Part shown: positions 27,515-41,167 of the stretch, piece by piece
How positions within the stretch are numbered: position 1 is the stretch's first letter
Layout: every line of letters starts with the position of its first letter
Assembly: GCF_900163835.1 (NCBI RefSeq)
Contig: NZ_FUKR01000032.1
Coordinates: 62,001 to 126,000, forward strand
Direction: 5' to 3'
DNA: 64,000 nt
DNA from: Mycetocola reblochoni REB411
Lineage (GTDB): Bacteria; Actinomycetota; Actinomycetes; Actinomycetales; Microbacteriaceae
Notes under the pieces: generated by a model
Told to the model about the DNA's origin: nothing
The model's input: the letters and a program-made list of their open reading frames with translations, nothing else
The model's database searches: none
Position numbers and translations under genes: made by a program

Positions 27515-27520
27515 TAAGAT
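27515..27520 (+). promoter_or_regulatory. Candidate -10 element for the TetR-family gene
   Basis: TAAGAT, a good -10 match. Transcription would start near 27527, about 55 nt before the preferred TTG start at 27582. No clear -35 is seen. Confidence 0.4.
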
Positions 27521-27581
27521 CAGTCGGTATCGCGCCTTGGTGCGTAGCCCCCACATACCTCTCAACGTCTTAGGGACGCCG

Positions 27582-28241
27582 TTGCTCACTCACTCACTCC
27601 AGTCCTACCTCGACTCCGACTTCAGCTCAGCGAGCGGGCTCAGGAGCAACCCGCGCCAGGACCGCAGCAAGCAGTCCCTCAACGTGATCCTTCGCGCGAC
27701 CGCCGACCTCATCGACGAGAGCGGCTACGCGAGCGTGACGACGGCGGAGGTGGCGAAGCGGACGGGGCTGGCGATCGGGACGGTGTACCGGTTCTTCCCC
27801 GACCGCATCGCGCTCATGTTCGGTGTGTACGACCACGTCCTCAAGGGCTTCCTCGACATCGCGGTGGCCCGCCTCGCGGAGTCGTCGCCGCAGAGCTGGC
27901 AGGACAGCTTCGCGACGATCCTCACCGCCTCCGCCGAGGCCCGTCGCACCATCCCCGGCTATCAGAGCGTGCACCACCGCATCCTCGGCGAGACCGGCGA
28001 CAGCGAGCGCTACCGGGAGCGCATCACCGGCATCGGCACGGCGATCGCGGGGGAGCTGTCCACGTTCGGTCTGCCGAGTTCGGAGGAGTGGGTGCAGCAC
28101 GTCACCGTCGCCTACGAGCTGTCCCTGTCGCTGCAGCGTCTCGCGTTCGACATGAGCCCCTCCGGCGACGAGAGACTGCTGGGTGAAGCGGTGTCCCTTC
28201 CGCTGCGCTACCTCAGCGAGCATCTCGACGAGCAGGGGTAA
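27582..28241 (+). CDS. TetR/AcrR-family transcriptional regulator
   Basis: A 219-aa one-component repressor. The N-terminal helix-turn-helix is clear (ILRATADLIDESGYASVTTA, then EVAKRTGLAIGTVYRFFPDR, about residues 33-80). The C-terminal ligand/dimer domain has no identifiable ligand. I prefer TTG 27582 because TAGGGA (27571-27576) precedes it at 5 nt. In-frame TTG 27537 or GTG 27540 would add 14-15 residues and leave almost no leader. It lies alone between the rpsA terminator and coaE, 9 bp before the coaE ATG. The coaE -10 uses its TAA stop. Target genes are unknown. Confidence 0.82.
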   Translation: MLTHSLQSYLDSDFSSASGLRSNPRQDRSKQSLNVILRATADLIDESGYASVTTAEVAKRTGLAIGTVYRFFPDRIALMFGVYDHVLKGFLDIAVARLAESSPQSWQDSFATILTASAEARRTIPGYQSVHHRILGETGDSERYRERITGIGTAIAGELSTFGLPSSEEWVQHVTVAYELSLSLQRLAFDMSPSGDERLLGEAVSLPLRYLSEHLDEQG

Positions 28242-28250
28242 CCTGGGCTC

Positions 28251-28880
28251 ATGTCCATGCTGATCGGTCTCACGGGCGGAATCGCCGCGGGGAAGTCCAC
28301 GGTCGCACGACGTCTGGCCACCCTCGGCGCGGTGGTGATCGACGCGGACGTCGTGGCCCGCGAGGTGGTCGAGCCGGGCACGGACGCCCTCAGCCGCATC
28401 CGCGAGCACTTCGGCCCTGCCGTCCTGGCTGCGGACGGCTCCCTCGATCGGGCGGCGCTCGGGGCGATCGTGTTCTCCGACGACGATGCGAGGGCCGAGC
28501 TCAACGCGATCGTCCACCCCGCGGTGAGGCGGCGCACGGCCGAACTCATCACGGCGGCGACCGGGTCCGACCCCGATGCCGTCGTGGTCTACGACGTCCC
28601 GCTCCTGGTCGAGGCGGCCGTCCCGCACGAGTTCGACCTGGTCGTCGTGGTCGAGGCGTCCGCCGAGGCTCGGGTCAGGCGCCTCGTCGAGAACAGGGGT
28701 CTGAGCCGGGAGCAGGCGCAGGCGCGCGTCGCCGCGCAGGCGAGTGACGCGGAGCGTCGGGCGGTCGCGGATGTCGTGCTCAACACCGAGGGGACGGAGG
28801 CGCAGACCCTCGCGCAGACCGACCAGCTGTGGCGCGAACGGATCCGCCCGCGCTCGTTCCCTTCCCGCCATCGCCCGTAG
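28251..28880 (+). CDS. coaE: Dephospho-CoA kinase
   Basis: CoaE (209 aa) phosphorylates dephospho-CoA in the final step of CoA synthesis. The P-loop is LIGLTGGIAAGKSTVARRLA, followed by DADVVAREVVEPG and the lid region GALGAIVFSDDDARAELNAIVHP. A short C-terminal segment without an extra UPF0157 domain (unlike mycobacterial CoaE) makes it a single-domain form. ATG 28251 lacks a ribosome-binding site. TAACCT (28239-28244), whose first bases are the stop codon of the TetR gene, lies 6 nt upstream, so a leaderless mRNA is likely. Confidence 0.95.
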   Translation: MSMLIGLTGGIAAGKSTVARRLATLGAVVIDADVVAREVVEPGTDALSRIREHFGPAVLAADGSLDRAALGAIVFSDDDARAELNAIVHPAVRRRTAELITAATGSDPDAVVVYDVPLLVEAAVPHEFDLVVVVEASAEARVRRLVENRGLSREQAQARVAAQASDAERRAVADVVLNTEGTEAQTLAQTDQLWRERIRPRSFPSRHRP

Positions 28881-28924
28881 TGAACAGCGCCCGCCGTGTC
28901 GGTGGTCGAGCCTAGACTTTTGAC

Positions 28925-30994
28925 ATGGAACCCACCCGTGCCGTCCGCCCGTTCACCGTTGAGAGCCCCTACCAGCCCAGCGGTGACCAGCCCCAGGCGA
29001 TCGCAGAGCTGGCGGGACGCATCAACGCGGGGGAGACCGACGTCGTCCTGCTCGGCGCGACCGGAACGGGCAAGTCGGCCACGACGGCGTGGCTCGTCGA
29101 GGCGGTGCAACGGCCGACCCTCGTTCTCGCCCACAACAAGACGCTCGCCGCACAGCTGGCCAACGAGTTCCGCGAGCTCTTCCCCCACAACGCGGTCGAG
29201 TACTTCGTCTCCTACTACGACTACTACCAGCCGGAGGCCTACGTCCCCCAGACCGACACCTTCATCGAGAAGGACTCGTCGATCAACGAGGAGGTGGAGC
29301 GCCTTCGGCACTCGACCACCAACTCGCTGCTCAGCCGCCGCGACGTGATCGTGGTGTCGACCGTGTCCTGCATCTACGGACTCGGCAAGCCGGAGGAATA
29401 CCTCAACGCGATGGTGGCGCTGCAGGCGGGGATGCGCATCGACCGCGATTGGCTGATCCGCAAGTTCGTGTCGATGCAGTACAAGCGCAACGACATCGAC
29501 TTCAGCAGGGGGACCTTCCGGGTCAGGGGCGACACGATCGAGATCATCCCGATGTACGAGGAGCACGCGATCCGGATCGAGATGTTCGGAGACGAGATCG
29601 AGGCACTGCACACCCTGCACCCGCTCTCCGGCAACATCATCGCCTCGCCCGAGTCGGTGTCCGTGTTCCCCGCATCCCACTATGTGGCCAGCACCGACGT
29701 GATGCAGCGGGCCATCGTCTCCATCCAGGACGAGCTCGACCAGCGGCTCGCGGAGCTCGAGTCCCAGAACAAACTGCTGGAGGCTCAGCGGCTCAAGATG
29801 CGCACGACTTTCGACCTCGAGATGATGGAGCAGATCGGCTTCACCTCGGGCATCGAGAACTACTCGAGGCACATCGACGGGCGCCAGCCCGGTGAGGCGC
29901 CGCACTGCCTCCTCGACTTCTTCCCCGACGACTTCCTCACGGTCATCGACGAGTCGCACGTCACGGTGCCGCAGATCGGAGCCATGTTCGAGGGGGACGC
30001 CTCGCGCAAGCGCACGCTCGTCGACCACGGGTTCCGGCTGCCGAGCGCCCTCGACAACCGGCCGCTGACCTGGTCGGAGTTCAAGGACCGTGTCGGACAG
30101 ACGGTGTACCTTTCGGCAACGCCGGGCAAGTACGAGCTCGGGGTGGCCGACGGGGTCGTCGAGCAGATCATTCGCCCGACCGGCCTCGTCGACCCGAAGA
30201 TCGTCGTCAAGCCGAGCAAGGGCCAGATCGACGATCTGCTCGAGGAGGTCCGCCAGCGGACGGAGCGCGACGAGCGCGTGCTGGTGACGACGCTCACGAA
30301 GCGCATGGCGGAGGACCTGACCGACTTCCTGACCGAGGCCGGTGTGCGGGTCAGGTATCTGCACTCCGACGTCGACACCCTGCGACGCGTCGAACTGCTG
30401 ACGGAGCTCCGAGCGGGCGTCTACGACGTCCTCGTCGGCATCAACCTGCTCCGCGAGGGTCTCGACCTGCCGGAGGTCTCCCTCGTCGCGATCCTCGATG
30501 CGGACAAGGAGGGCTTCCTCCGCTCGTCGACGTCCCTCATCCAGACGATCGGGCGCGCCGCCCGAAACGTCTCGGGCGAGGTGCACATGTACGCGGACAC
30601 GGTGACACGTTCCATGGCACTCGCCATCGAGGAGACCGAGCGCCGTCGCGAGATCCAGGTCGCCTACAACACCGAACACGGCATCGACCCTCAGCCGTTG
30701 CGGAAGCGCATCGCCGACATCACCGAGGTCCTGGCCCGCGAGGGAGCCGACACCGCCGAGCTGCTCGCCGGACGGGCGGGGTCGGGCAAGCGCTCCGCCC
30801 CGGCACCGGCGCGTACCGGGATCGCGGCGGAGGGCGCCAACGACCTCGAAGGCATCATCGCCGACCTGAACGACCAGATGCTGACCGCAGCGGCGGAGCT
30901 CAAGTTCGAGCTGGCGGCACGGTTGCGCGACGAGGTCTCCGAGCTCAAGCGCGAGCTCAGGCGCATGGAGAGCGCCGGTCACGTCGACGCCTGA
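28925..30994 (+). CDS. uvrB: Excinuclease ABC subunit B
   Basis: UvrB (689 aa) is the damage-verifying, DNA-unwinding subunit of nucleotide excision repair. It has Walker [17 protein letters not shown] (about residues 40-55), the beta-hairpin region [15 protein letters not shown], Walker B/DExH as [13 protein letters not shown], helicase motif [16 protein letters not shown], motif [11 protein letters not shown], and a C-terminal UVR motif ([14 protein letters not shown]) that binds UvrC. ATG 28925 has TAGACT (28913-28918) 6 nt upstream and no ribosome-binding site, hence probably leaderless. I saw no actinobacterial LexA box immediately upstream. Confidence 0.97.
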   Translation: MEPTRAVRPFTVESPYQPSGDQPQAIAELAGRINAGETDVVLLGATGTGKSATTAWLVEAVQRPTLVLAHNKTLAAQLANEFRELFPHNAVEYFVSYYDYYQPEAYVPQTDTFIEKDSSINEEVERLRHSTTNSLLSRRDVIVVSTVSCIYGLGKPEEYLNAMVALQAGMRIDRDWLIRKFVSMQYKRNDIDFSRGTFRVRGDTIEIIPMYEEHAIRIEMFGDEIEALHTLHPLSGNIIASPESVSVFPASHYVASTDVMQRAIVSIQDELDQRLAELESQNKLLEAQRLKMRTTFDLEMMEQIGFTSGIENYSRHIDGRQPGEAPHCLLDFFPDDFLTVIDESHVTVPQIGAMFEGDASRKRTLVDHGFRLPSALDNRPLTWSEFKDRVGQTVYLSATPGKYELGVADGVVEQIIRPTGLVDPKIVVKPSKGQIDDLLEEVRQRTERDERVLVTTLTKRMAEDLTDFLTEAGVRVRYLHSDVDTLRRVELLTELRAGVYDVLVGINLLREGLDLPEVSLVAILDADKEGFLRSSTSLIQTIGRAARNVSGEVHMYADTVTRSMALAIEETERRREIQVAYNTEHGIDPQPLRKRIADITEVLAREGADTAELLAGRAGSGKRSAPAPARTGIAAEGANDLEGIIADLNDQMLTAAAELKFELAARLRDEVSELKRELRRMESAGHVDA

Positions 30995-31108
30995 TCGCGG
31001 CACCCTGGCGCACCCCGTGACCCCCTCCGGATGTCCCGGCGGACCGGCACGAGACTCGGACGACAGCCCACAGCGAACAGTGTCGGAGGTGCGCCGTAGA
31101 CTCGTCGG

Positions 31109-34009
<2,901 letters not shown>

Positions 34010-34014
34010 GCGGC

Positions 34015-36123
34015 ATGTCCACTCAGCTGAGCTACCGCCCCGCGAGCGGGGAGATACCGACGACCCCGGGCGTGTACCGGTTCACCGGCCCGGACGGGCG
34101 GGTGCTCTACGTCGGGAAGGCGAAGAACCTCCGGCAGCGGTTGAGCAACTACTTCGGTCCGCTGCACACGCTGCACGAACGAACCCGCCGCATGGTCACC
34201 ACGGCGACCGGGGTGACCTGGACCGTCGTCGGAAGCGACGTCGAGGCACTGCAGCTGGAGTACACGTGGATCAAGGAGTTCGATCCGCCGTTCAACGTCA
34301 AGTTCCGCGACGACAAGAGCTACCCCTACATGGTCGTCACGCTGCGGGACGAGGCACCGCGCGTCATGGTGTCGCGCAACCGCTCGATCAGGGGCGCGAA
34401 GTACTTCGGCCCGTACCCGAAGATCTGGGCGGTCAACGACACGATCGAACTGATGGTCAAGGCATTCCCGATCCGGACCTGCTCCGACGCCAACTACAAG
34501 CGGGCGATGCAGTCGGGTCGGCCGTGCTTTGCCGGGCAGATCGGCAAGTGCGGCGGGCCGTGCTCCGGACGGGTGACGATCGACGAGCACCGCGCCATCG
34601 TCGATGACTTCGTCGCCTTCATGTCCGGGGGCGACGACCGCTTCGTCGCCGAGGCCCGCGAGCAGATGATGGCGGCCGCGGCCGAGCAGGACTACGAGCG
34701 CGCGGCGCTCTACCGGGACCGTCTGCAGTCGCTCGAGGCTGTGCTGTCCAAGAGCGCCGTGGTGCTCTCCGACCGCGTCGACGCCGACCTGTACGCCGTC
34801 GCACACCACGAGCTCTCGGCCACGGTCCAGGGGTTCACCGTTCGCGGCGGCCGGATCAGGGGGGTCCGCGGGTGGACGGTCGACAAGGAGATCGACATGT
34901 CGACGGCCGACATCGTCCGCAGCGCGCTGCAGCGTGTCTACGCGGAGGCCTCGGGCGTCGACGACATCCCGAAGCAGATCCTGGTTCCCGAGCTGCCCGA
35001 GGACCGTGAGGAGCTCGAGGCGATGCTCAGCCAGCACAGGGGGAGGGGGCGGGTGAGCCTCGCCGTCCCGCAGCGGGGCGAGAAGCAGGCCCTCATGGAG
35101 ACCGCCTCGGTCAACGCGATGCACGCGCTCAAGCTGTACACGAGCAGGCGAAACGCCGACTTCGTGGCCCGCAGCGACGCGATGGCCGAGCTCCAGGACG
35201 CCCTCGGGATGAGCGAGGCGCCGCTGCGGATGGAGTGCTACGACATCTCGCACCTCGCGGGGACGAACGTCGTCGCGTCCATGGTGGTCTTCGAGGACGG
35301 GCTTCCGCGCAAGGACCAGTACCGCAAGTTCTCCATCGCCGAGACCACCGACGACACCGACTCGATCCACCAGGTGCTGACCCGGCGCCTGGCCCGGCTG
35401 CGAGCCGACGACGGCGATGCCGGCCCCGATGGCGCTCACGAGCCGGCGGCCACCGCGTCCGCTGCAGCGACGCCGCCCAGCGGAGCGACAGCGCCGACCG
35501 CAACCGCCGCGTCGGCTGGGGCGGCCGGGGCGGCGCCGGACGACGCGCGACCGGAGGACGCGACCCCTGGACCCGCCGGACCGGGCGTCACCGTGAGCGG
35601 AGGGCCGCTCGACGGCGAGGACGCCGCGCCGCCGGTCGACGTCGCCGACCCCGACGCGGTCGTCGTGGCGACGACCCCTCGTCGCCGTTTCGCCTACCCG
35701 CCACAGCTCCTCATCGTCGACGGCGGCCAACCCCAGGTGCAGGCCGCCTGGCGCGCGCTCGAGGAGGCGGGGCGAACGGACATCGCCGTGTGCGGCATCG
35801 CGAAGCGTCTCGAGGAGCTCTGGCTTCCCAACGACGACTTCCCCGTCATCCTGCCGCGGAACAGCGAGGCGCTGTTCCTCATCCAGCGGATCCGTGACGA
35901 GGCCCACCGCTTCGCAATCACCTACCAGCGGGCCACCCGCAAGCGCGACATCACGACGGTGCTCTCCGACGTGCCCAGACTCGGTCCCGCACGGATCAAA
36001 CGCCTGCTCGGACACTTCGGCTCGGTCACACGGTTGCGCGCGGCGGGGGTCGACGAGATCGCTCAGGTCGACGGGATCGGGCCCACCCTGGCGGGCGCTG
36101 TCCGCGAGCGGCTCAGTCGCTAG
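34015..36123 (+). CDS. uvrC: Excinuclease ABC subunit C with a long low-complexity insert
   Basis: UvrC (702 aa) makes both incisions in nucleotide excision repair. The N-terminal GIY-YIG nuclease (about 15-95) shows [20 protein letters not shown], a UVR domain lies near residue 215, and the RNase H-like 5'-nuclease follows ([20 protein letters not shown] and [14 protein letters not shown]). The C-terminal tandem HhH ends [14 protein letters not shown]. Between the two RNase H blocks, residues about 465-555 are a run of Ala, Pro, Asp, Gly and Thr, far longer than the equivalent loop of E. coli UvrC. Start ATG 34015 is 5 bp after uvrA. Confidence 0.95.
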   Translation: MSTQLSYRPASGEIPTTPGVYRFTGPDGRVLYVGKAKNLRQRLSNYFGPLHTLHERTRRMVTTATGVTWTVVGSDVEALQLEYTWIKEFDPPFNVKFRDDKSYPYMVVTLRDEAPRVMVSRNRSIRGAKYFGPYPKIWAVNDTIELMVKAFPIRTCSDANYKRAMQSGRPCFAGQIGKCGGPCSGRVTIDEHRAIVDDFVAFMSGGDDRFVAEAREQMMAAAAEQDYERAALYRDRLQSLEAVLSKSAVVLSDRVDADLYAVAHHELSATVQGFTVRGGRIRGVRGWTVDKEIDMSTADIVRSALQRVYAEASGVDDIPKQILVPELPEDREELEAMLSQHRGRGRVSLAVPQRGEKQALMETASVNAMHALKLYTSRRNADFVARSDAMAELQDALGMSEAPLRMECYDISHLAGTNVVASMVVFEDGLPRKDQYRKFSIAETTDDTDSIHQVLTRRLARLRADDGDAGPDGAHEPAATASAAATPPSGATAPTATAASAGAAGAAPDDARPEDATPGPAGPGVTVSGGPLDGEDAAPPVDVADPDAVVVATTPRRRFAYPPQLLIVDGGQPQVQAAWRALEEAGRTDIAVCGIAKRLEELWLPNDDFPVILPRNSEALFLIQRIRDEAHRFAITYQRATRKRDITTVLSDVPRLGPARIKRLLGHFGSVTRLRAAGVDEIAQVDGIGPTLAGAVRERLSR

Positions 36124-36159
36124 GCTGGGACAACCCCACCGTCAGCGCGAGAAGGCAGC

Positions 36160-37038
36160 ATGTCCGAGACGACCCAGCCCCAGCAAGAAGTCCTCATCGT
36201 CACAGGGATGTCCGGCGCCGGGCGCTCGACAGCCGCCAAGGCGCTGGAGGACCTGGGCTGGTACGTCGTCGACAATCTGCCCCCGCAAATGCTGCGCCCC
36301 CTCGTCGACCTCGCGGAGCGTGCCGACGACCGGCTGCCCCGGATCGCCGCCGTCGTCGACGTCAGGGGGAGGGACTTCTTCCCCGACCTGCAGCAGATGA
36401 TCGGCACGCTGAGGGAGGGCACGCAGCTGAGAGTGGTGTTCCTCGACGCGAGCGACGCCGTTCTCGTCACGCGCTTCGACGCGGTGCGCCGTCCGCATCC
36501 GCTGCAGAACGGCGGCACCCTGCTGGACGGCATCTCGACCGAACGCGCACGGCTGTCGGAGATCCGCGACTCCAGTGACGTCATCATCGACACCAGCGAG
36601 CTCAACATCCACCAGCTCGCGACCCGCGTCAACGAGCTCTTCCGCGAGCAAGACACACCCGGGGTGCGGGTGACCATGCTGAGCTTCGGCTTCAAGTACG
36701 GCCACCCCCAGGACGCCGACACGGTGGCCGACGCCCGATTCCTGCCGAACCCGTTCTGGATCCCGGAGCTGCGTTCGTTTTCCGGTCGGGACGAACAGGT
36801 GAGAGAATATGTTCTTGGCCGCCCTGGCGCCGAGGAGTTCATCGATGCGTACAGCACCGCCCTCGAACTCACACTCGACGGGTACCAGCGCGAGAACAAG
36901 CGGAACGCGACCTTCGCGATCGGATGCACCGGCGGTAAACACCGCTCGGTCGCGCTCGTGGAGAGGATCGCCGCGCGCCTGTCCAGCCTGCCCGGCGTCG
37001 CGGTGACCATCAGACATCGCGACCTCGGGCGCGAATAA
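36160..37038 (+). CDS. rapZ: RapZ family nucleotide-binding protein
   Basis: RapZ/YvcJ-family P-loop protein of 292 aa. In enterobacteria RapZ is an RNase E adapter that senses glucosamine-6-phosphate; in actinomycetes the role is less clear. The P-loop reads VTGMSGAGRSTAAKALEDLG, with Arg in place of the usual Lys, as in other actinobacterial members. The C-terminal half keeps FGFKYGHPQDADTVADARFL-type and GCTGGKHRSVALVE blocks. ATG 36160 has GAAGG upstream; a TAGGCT at the uvrC stop (36121-36126) may be its -10. whiA follows directly after 49 bp. The yvcK gene normally found between them is absent. Confidence 0.92.
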   Translation: MSETTQPQQEVLIVTGMSGAGRSTAAKALEDLGWYVVDNLPPQMLRPLVDLAERADDRLPRIAAVVDVRGRDFFPDLQQMIGTLREGTQLRVVFLDASDAVLVTRFDAVRRPHPLQNGGTLLDGISTERARLSEIRDSSDVIIDTSELNIHQLATRVNELFREQDTPGVRVTMLSFGFKYGHPQDADTVADARFLPNPFWIPELRSFSGRDEQVREYVLGRPGAEEFIDAYSTALELTLDGYQRENKRNATFAIGCTGGKHRSVALVERIAARLSSLPGVAVTIRHRDLGRE

Positions 37039-37087
37039 CCGTGAGAGCGCGGCCCCACGAGGGACGCAGAGAAAGTGGAGTGCTTAA

Positions 37088-38065
37088 GTGGCGTTGACGA
37101 CCGAAGTAAAGGCAGAGCTGTCCCGGGTGGCGGAGACCCGCAGTTCCGTGCGGGCTGCCGAGCTGACCGCGCTGCTGCGCTTCGCCGGGGGGCTGCACGT
37201 CATCTCCGGCCGACTCGTGGTCGAGGTCGAGGTCGAGACAGTCGTCCTGGCGCAGCGGATCCGCAAGGACCTCGCCGAGATCTACGGCGTCCGCAGCATC
37301 GCGGCGCGCGCGGGAACGAACTCCACAACGGGGCAGGACCTCATCATCGTGCGCGTGATGGAGGGGGAGACCCTCGCACGCCAGACGGGCCTCCTCGACG
37401 CGCGTAAGCGGCCCGTGCGCGGCCTGCCCAATCGGCTCACCACCGGCTCGCGCGACGACCTGGCCGCCCTCTGGCGCGGCGCCTTCCTCGCCGCGGGAAC
37501 CCTGACGGAGCCGGGCCGGAGCGCGGCGCTGGACATCGTCTGCCCCAGCAACGAGGCGGCGATGGCTCTGGTCGGTGCCGCGTCGCGGCTGGACATCTCC
37601 GCGAAGGCCCGCGAGGTCAGGGGAGTGCAGCGCGTCGTCATCCGCGACGGCGAGGCCATCAGCTCGATGCTGATCCGCATGGGGGCGAACGGGGCCGTGG
37701 CGGAGTGGGACGAGATCAGGCAGAGGCGCGAGGTGAGGGCCACGGCGAACCGCCTGGTCAACTTCGACGACGCCAACCTCCGTCGTTCCGCGCAGGCGGC
37801 CGTGGCGGCCTGCGCGCGCGTCGAACGTGCGCTCGAGCTGCTCGGGACCGACGTCCCCAAGCACCTCCGCTACGCGGGGGAGCTGCGGTTGTCCCATCGC
37901 GACGCGAGCCTGGACGAGCTCGGCCACCACGCGGACCCGCCGATGACGAAGGACGCCATCGCCGGCCGTATCCGCCGCCTGCTGGCGATGGCGGACAAGC
38001 GCGCCCAGGAGCTCGGCGTCCCCAGCACCGAGGCCAGCCTGCCCGGAGACATCGACGGCATCTGA
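37088..38065 (+). CDS. whiA: DNA-binding developmental/division regulator WhiA
   Basis: WhiA (325 aa) combines a degenerate LAGLIDADG homing-endonuclease-like N-terminal domain (about 20-200; [40 protein letters not shown]) with a C-terminal helix-turn-helix (about 230-310; [20 protein letters not shown]). In Streptomyces it works with WhiB to switch on division and differentiation genes; in unicellular actinomycetes and firmicutes it affects cell division. GTG 37088 has GTGGAG (37076-37081) upstream. No catalytic nuclease residues are expected. The nearest neighbours are rapZ and sodA. Confidence 0.94.
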   Translation: MALTTEVKAELSRVAETRSSVRAAELTALLRFAGGLHVISGRLVVEVEVETVVLAQRIRKDLAEIYGVRSIAARAGTNSTTGQDLIIVRVMEGETLARQTGLLDARKRPVRGLPNRLTTGSRDDLAALWRGAFLAAGTLTEPGRSAALDIVCPSNEAAMALVGAASRLDISAKAREVRGVQRVVIRDGEAISSMLIRMGANGAVAEWDEIRQRREVRATANRLVNFDDANLRRSAQAAVAACARVERALELLGTDVPKHLRYAGELRLSHRDASLDELGHHADPPMTKDAIAGRIRRLLAMADKRAQELGVPSTEASLPGDIDGI

Positions 38066-38085
38066 TCCGCCCGGCACGGAGGATT

Positions 38086-38108
38086 TCGCCCGGGGCGTAA
38101 CCGGGCGA
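38086..38108 (+). terminator. Weak hairpin after whiA
   Basis: An 8-bp stem TCGCCCGG/CCGGGCGA with a 7-nt loop, 21 bp after the whiA stop and without a T-run. It may end the rapZ-whiA transcript. Confidence 0.3.
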
Positions 38109-38125
38109 CGCGGGCGCTCGGGGAG

Positions 38126-38154
38126 CTTGGGCTTCGGCGCCCGACGACTAGACT
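38126..38154 (+). promoter_or_regulatory. Candidate sodA promoter
   Basis: A TTGGGC (38127-38132), 16-bp spacer and TAGACT (38149-38154). Transcription would start near 38160, giving a ~54-nt leader that ends in TAAGGAG before the sodA ATG. Confidence 0.5.
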
Positions 38155-38159
38155 TTTCC

Positions 38160-38201
38160 GTGGACCACGCTCCATGCAGCGTCAGCTGCGACATCACGTA
38201 A
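38160..38201 (+). CDS. Possible leaderless 13-codon leader peptide before sodA
   Basis: GTG 38160 lies 5 nt after the TAGACT -10 and opens a 13-codon frame, MDHAPCSVSCDIT, ending TAA 38199-38201. The stop overlaps the TAAGGAG ribosome-binding site of sodA, 12 nt before the sodA start. Translation of it would change access to that site. The two cysteines are notable beside a superoxide dismutase gene. It could equally be chance. Confidence 0.25.
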   Translation: MDHAPCSVSCDIT

Positions 38202-38213
38202 GGAGAAGCACAG

Positions 38214-38840
38214 ATGGCTGTCTATACACTCCCCGAGCTTTCATACGACTACGCCGCGCTCGAGCCGAGCATCAGCGGTGCGATCATGGAACTGCACCAC
38301 TCCAAGCACCACCAGGCCTACGTCACCGGTGCCAACACGGCGCTGGACCAGCTCGCCGAGGCGCGCGACTCCGGCAACCTGGCGAACGTGAACAAGCTCG
38401 AGAAGGACCTCGCGTTCAACCTCGGCGGTCACGTCAACCACTCGGTGTTCTGGACGAACCTCTCGCCGAACGGCGGCGACAAGCCGACCGGCGAGCTGTC
38501 GAGCGCGATCGACGACTTCTTCGGTTCCTTCGACAAGTTCCAGGCCCACTTCACCGCCGCCGCCCTCGGCGTGCAGGGATCGGGCTGGGCCGCACTGGTC
38601 TGGGACTCGATCGGCCAGCGCCTGCTCGTGCAGCAGTTCTTCGACCAGCAGTCGAACTTCCCCGTCGGCGTGGTGCCTGTGCTGCTGCTCGACGTGTGGG
38701 AGCACGCGTACTACCTCGACTACCGCAACGTCCGCGCCGACTACGTCAAGGCGTTCTGGAACATCGTCGACTGGGAGAACGTCCAGCAGCGGTTCCTGAC
38801 CGCACGCGAGAAGACGGACGGCCTGCTGGTACTGTCGTAA
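38214..38840 (+). CDS. sodA: Superoxide dismutase, Fe/Mn type
   Basis: A 208-aa Fe/Mn superoxide dismutase that converts superoxide to peroxide and oxygen. Metal ligands are His28 in MELHHSKHH, a His in [10 protein letters not shown] (about 76), and Asp and His in [13 protein letters not shown] (about 161-165). Whether Mn, Fe or both are used cannot be decided safely from sequence. ATG 38214 has AAGGAG (38200-38205). No signal peptide is visible. It is followed by a terminator, so it is a single-gene unit between whiA and gap. Confidence 0.96.
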   Translation: MAVYTLPELSYDYAALEPSISGAIMELHHSKHHQAYVTGANTALDQLAEARDSGNLANVNKLEKDLAFNLGGHVNHSVFWTNLSPNGGDKPTGELSSAIDDFFGSFDKFQAHFTAAALGVQGSGWAALVWDSIGQRLLVQQFFDQQSNFPVGVVPVLLLDVWEHAYYLDYRNVRADYVKAFWNIVDWENVQQRFLTAREKTDGLLVLS

Positions 38841-38847
38841 TCGACAC

Positions 38848-39945
<1,098 letters not shown>

Positions 39946-39955
39946 GCTCAGCGAT

Positions 39956-41167
39956 ATGGCTCTGCGCACCCTCTCATCCCTCGGCTCCCTCGCGGGCCGA
40001 CGCGTCATCGTCCGAAGCGATCTGAACGTCCCCGTCAGCGACGGCGTCATCACCGATGACGGCAGGATCAGGGCTTCGTTGCCCACGATCAGTGAGCTGA
40101 GCGAGGCCGGGGCACGGGTCATCGTGATCTCCCACCTCGGCCGCCCCGCGGGCGAGCCGAAGCAGGAGTTCTCACTTGCCCCCGTCGCCGCTCGCCTCGG
40201 CGAGCTGCTCGGCCGCCCGGTGGCCTTCGCCACCGACACGGTGGGCGAGTCGGCGCACGATGCGGTCTCCGCGCTCGAGGACGGCGATGTCGTCGTCCTC
40301 GAGAACCTTCGGTTCAACCCGGGGGAGACGAGCAAGGATGAGGGGGTGCGCGCCGCCTTCGCCGCCCAGCTTGCCGAGCTGGGCGACGTGCTGGTCTCGG
40401 ACGGCTTCGGCGTCGTCCACCGCAAGCAGGCCAGCGTCTACGACCTCGCCACCCTCCTGCCGAGCGCGGCCGGCGGTCTGATCGAGCGCGAGCTCCACGT
40501 CCTCGAGGCCCTGACCGAGAAGCCCGAGCGTCCGTACACGGTCGTTCTCGGCGGCTCCAAGGTGTCCGACAAGCTCGGCGTCATCGGGCACCTCCTGCCT
40601 CGCGTCGACACGCTGCTCATCGGCGGCGGCATGCTGTTCACCTTCCTCGCCGCTCAGGGCCACCCCGTGGGCGCGAGCCTGCTCGAGAAGGACCAGCTCG
40701 ACACGGTGCGCGGGTACATCTCCGAGGCTGAGCGCCTCGGGGTCACCCTCGTCGTGCCGAGCGACGTCGTCGTCGCCTCCCGTTTCGCCGCCGACGCCGA
40801 CCACGTCGTCGCGCCGGTCGACGCGATCGAGGACACCGCCTTCGGCGCCTCCGGCATCGGGCTGGACATCGGCCCCGAAACCGCGGCCACCTTCGCCCGG
40901 ATCGTGGCGGAGTCGAAGACCGTGTTCTGGAACGGCCCGATGGGCGTGTTCGAGTTCGACGCGTTCGCGGCGGGAACGAAGGCCGTGGCCGAGGCGCTCA
41001 CGCGTGTCGACGGACTCGGCGTCGTCGGTGGCGGCGACTCCGCCGCGGCCGTTCGCGCCCTCGGCTTCTCGGACGACGACTTCGGACACATCTCCACCGG
41101 CGGTGGGGCCAGCCTCGAGTTCCTCGAGGGCAAGACTCTTCCCGGACTGGAGGTCCTCGGATGGTGA
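39956..41167 (+). CDS. pgk: Phosphoglycerate kinase
   Basis: Pgk (403 aa) makes ATP and 3-phosphoglycerate from 1,3-bisphosphoglycerate. It shows [68 protein letters not shown], the ADP-binding [14 protein letters not shown] and the hinge [11 protein letters not shown] with [13 protein letters not shown] 39956 is 10 bp after gap. TAGGCT (39943-39948) ends 7 nt before it and may give an extra leaderless transcript. It overlaps tpiA by 7 bp. Confidence 0.97.
   Translation: MALRTLSSLGSLAGRRVIVRSDLNVPVSDGVITDDGRIRASLPTISELSEAGARVIVISHLGRPAGEPKQEFSLAPVAARLGELLGRPVAFATDTVGESAHDAVSALEDGDVVVLENLRFNPGETSKDEGVRAAFAAQLAELGDVLVSDGFGVVHRKQASVYDLATLLPSAAGGLIERELHVLEALTEKPERPYTVVLGGSKVSDKLGVIGHLLPRVDTLLIGGGMLFTFLAAQGHPVGASLLEKDQLDTVRGYISEAERLGVTLVVPSDVVVASRFAADADHVVAPVDAIEDTAFGASGIGLDIGPETAATFARIVAESKTVFWNGPMGVFEFDAFAAGTKAVAEALTRVDGLGVVGGGDSAAAVRALGFSDDDFGHISTGGGASLEFLEGKTLPGLEVLGW

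Noticed and set aside
27586-27600. Short CACT repeat (three to four copies) at the start of the TetR gene
   Set aside because: Too short to be meaningful; it encodes part of the N-terminal tail and could at most be a minor slippage site.
28881-28924. LexA (SOS) box upstream of uvrB or uvrA
   Set aside because: No TCGAAC-N4-GTTCGA-like dyad is visible in the gaps before either gene, although both are often SOS genes.
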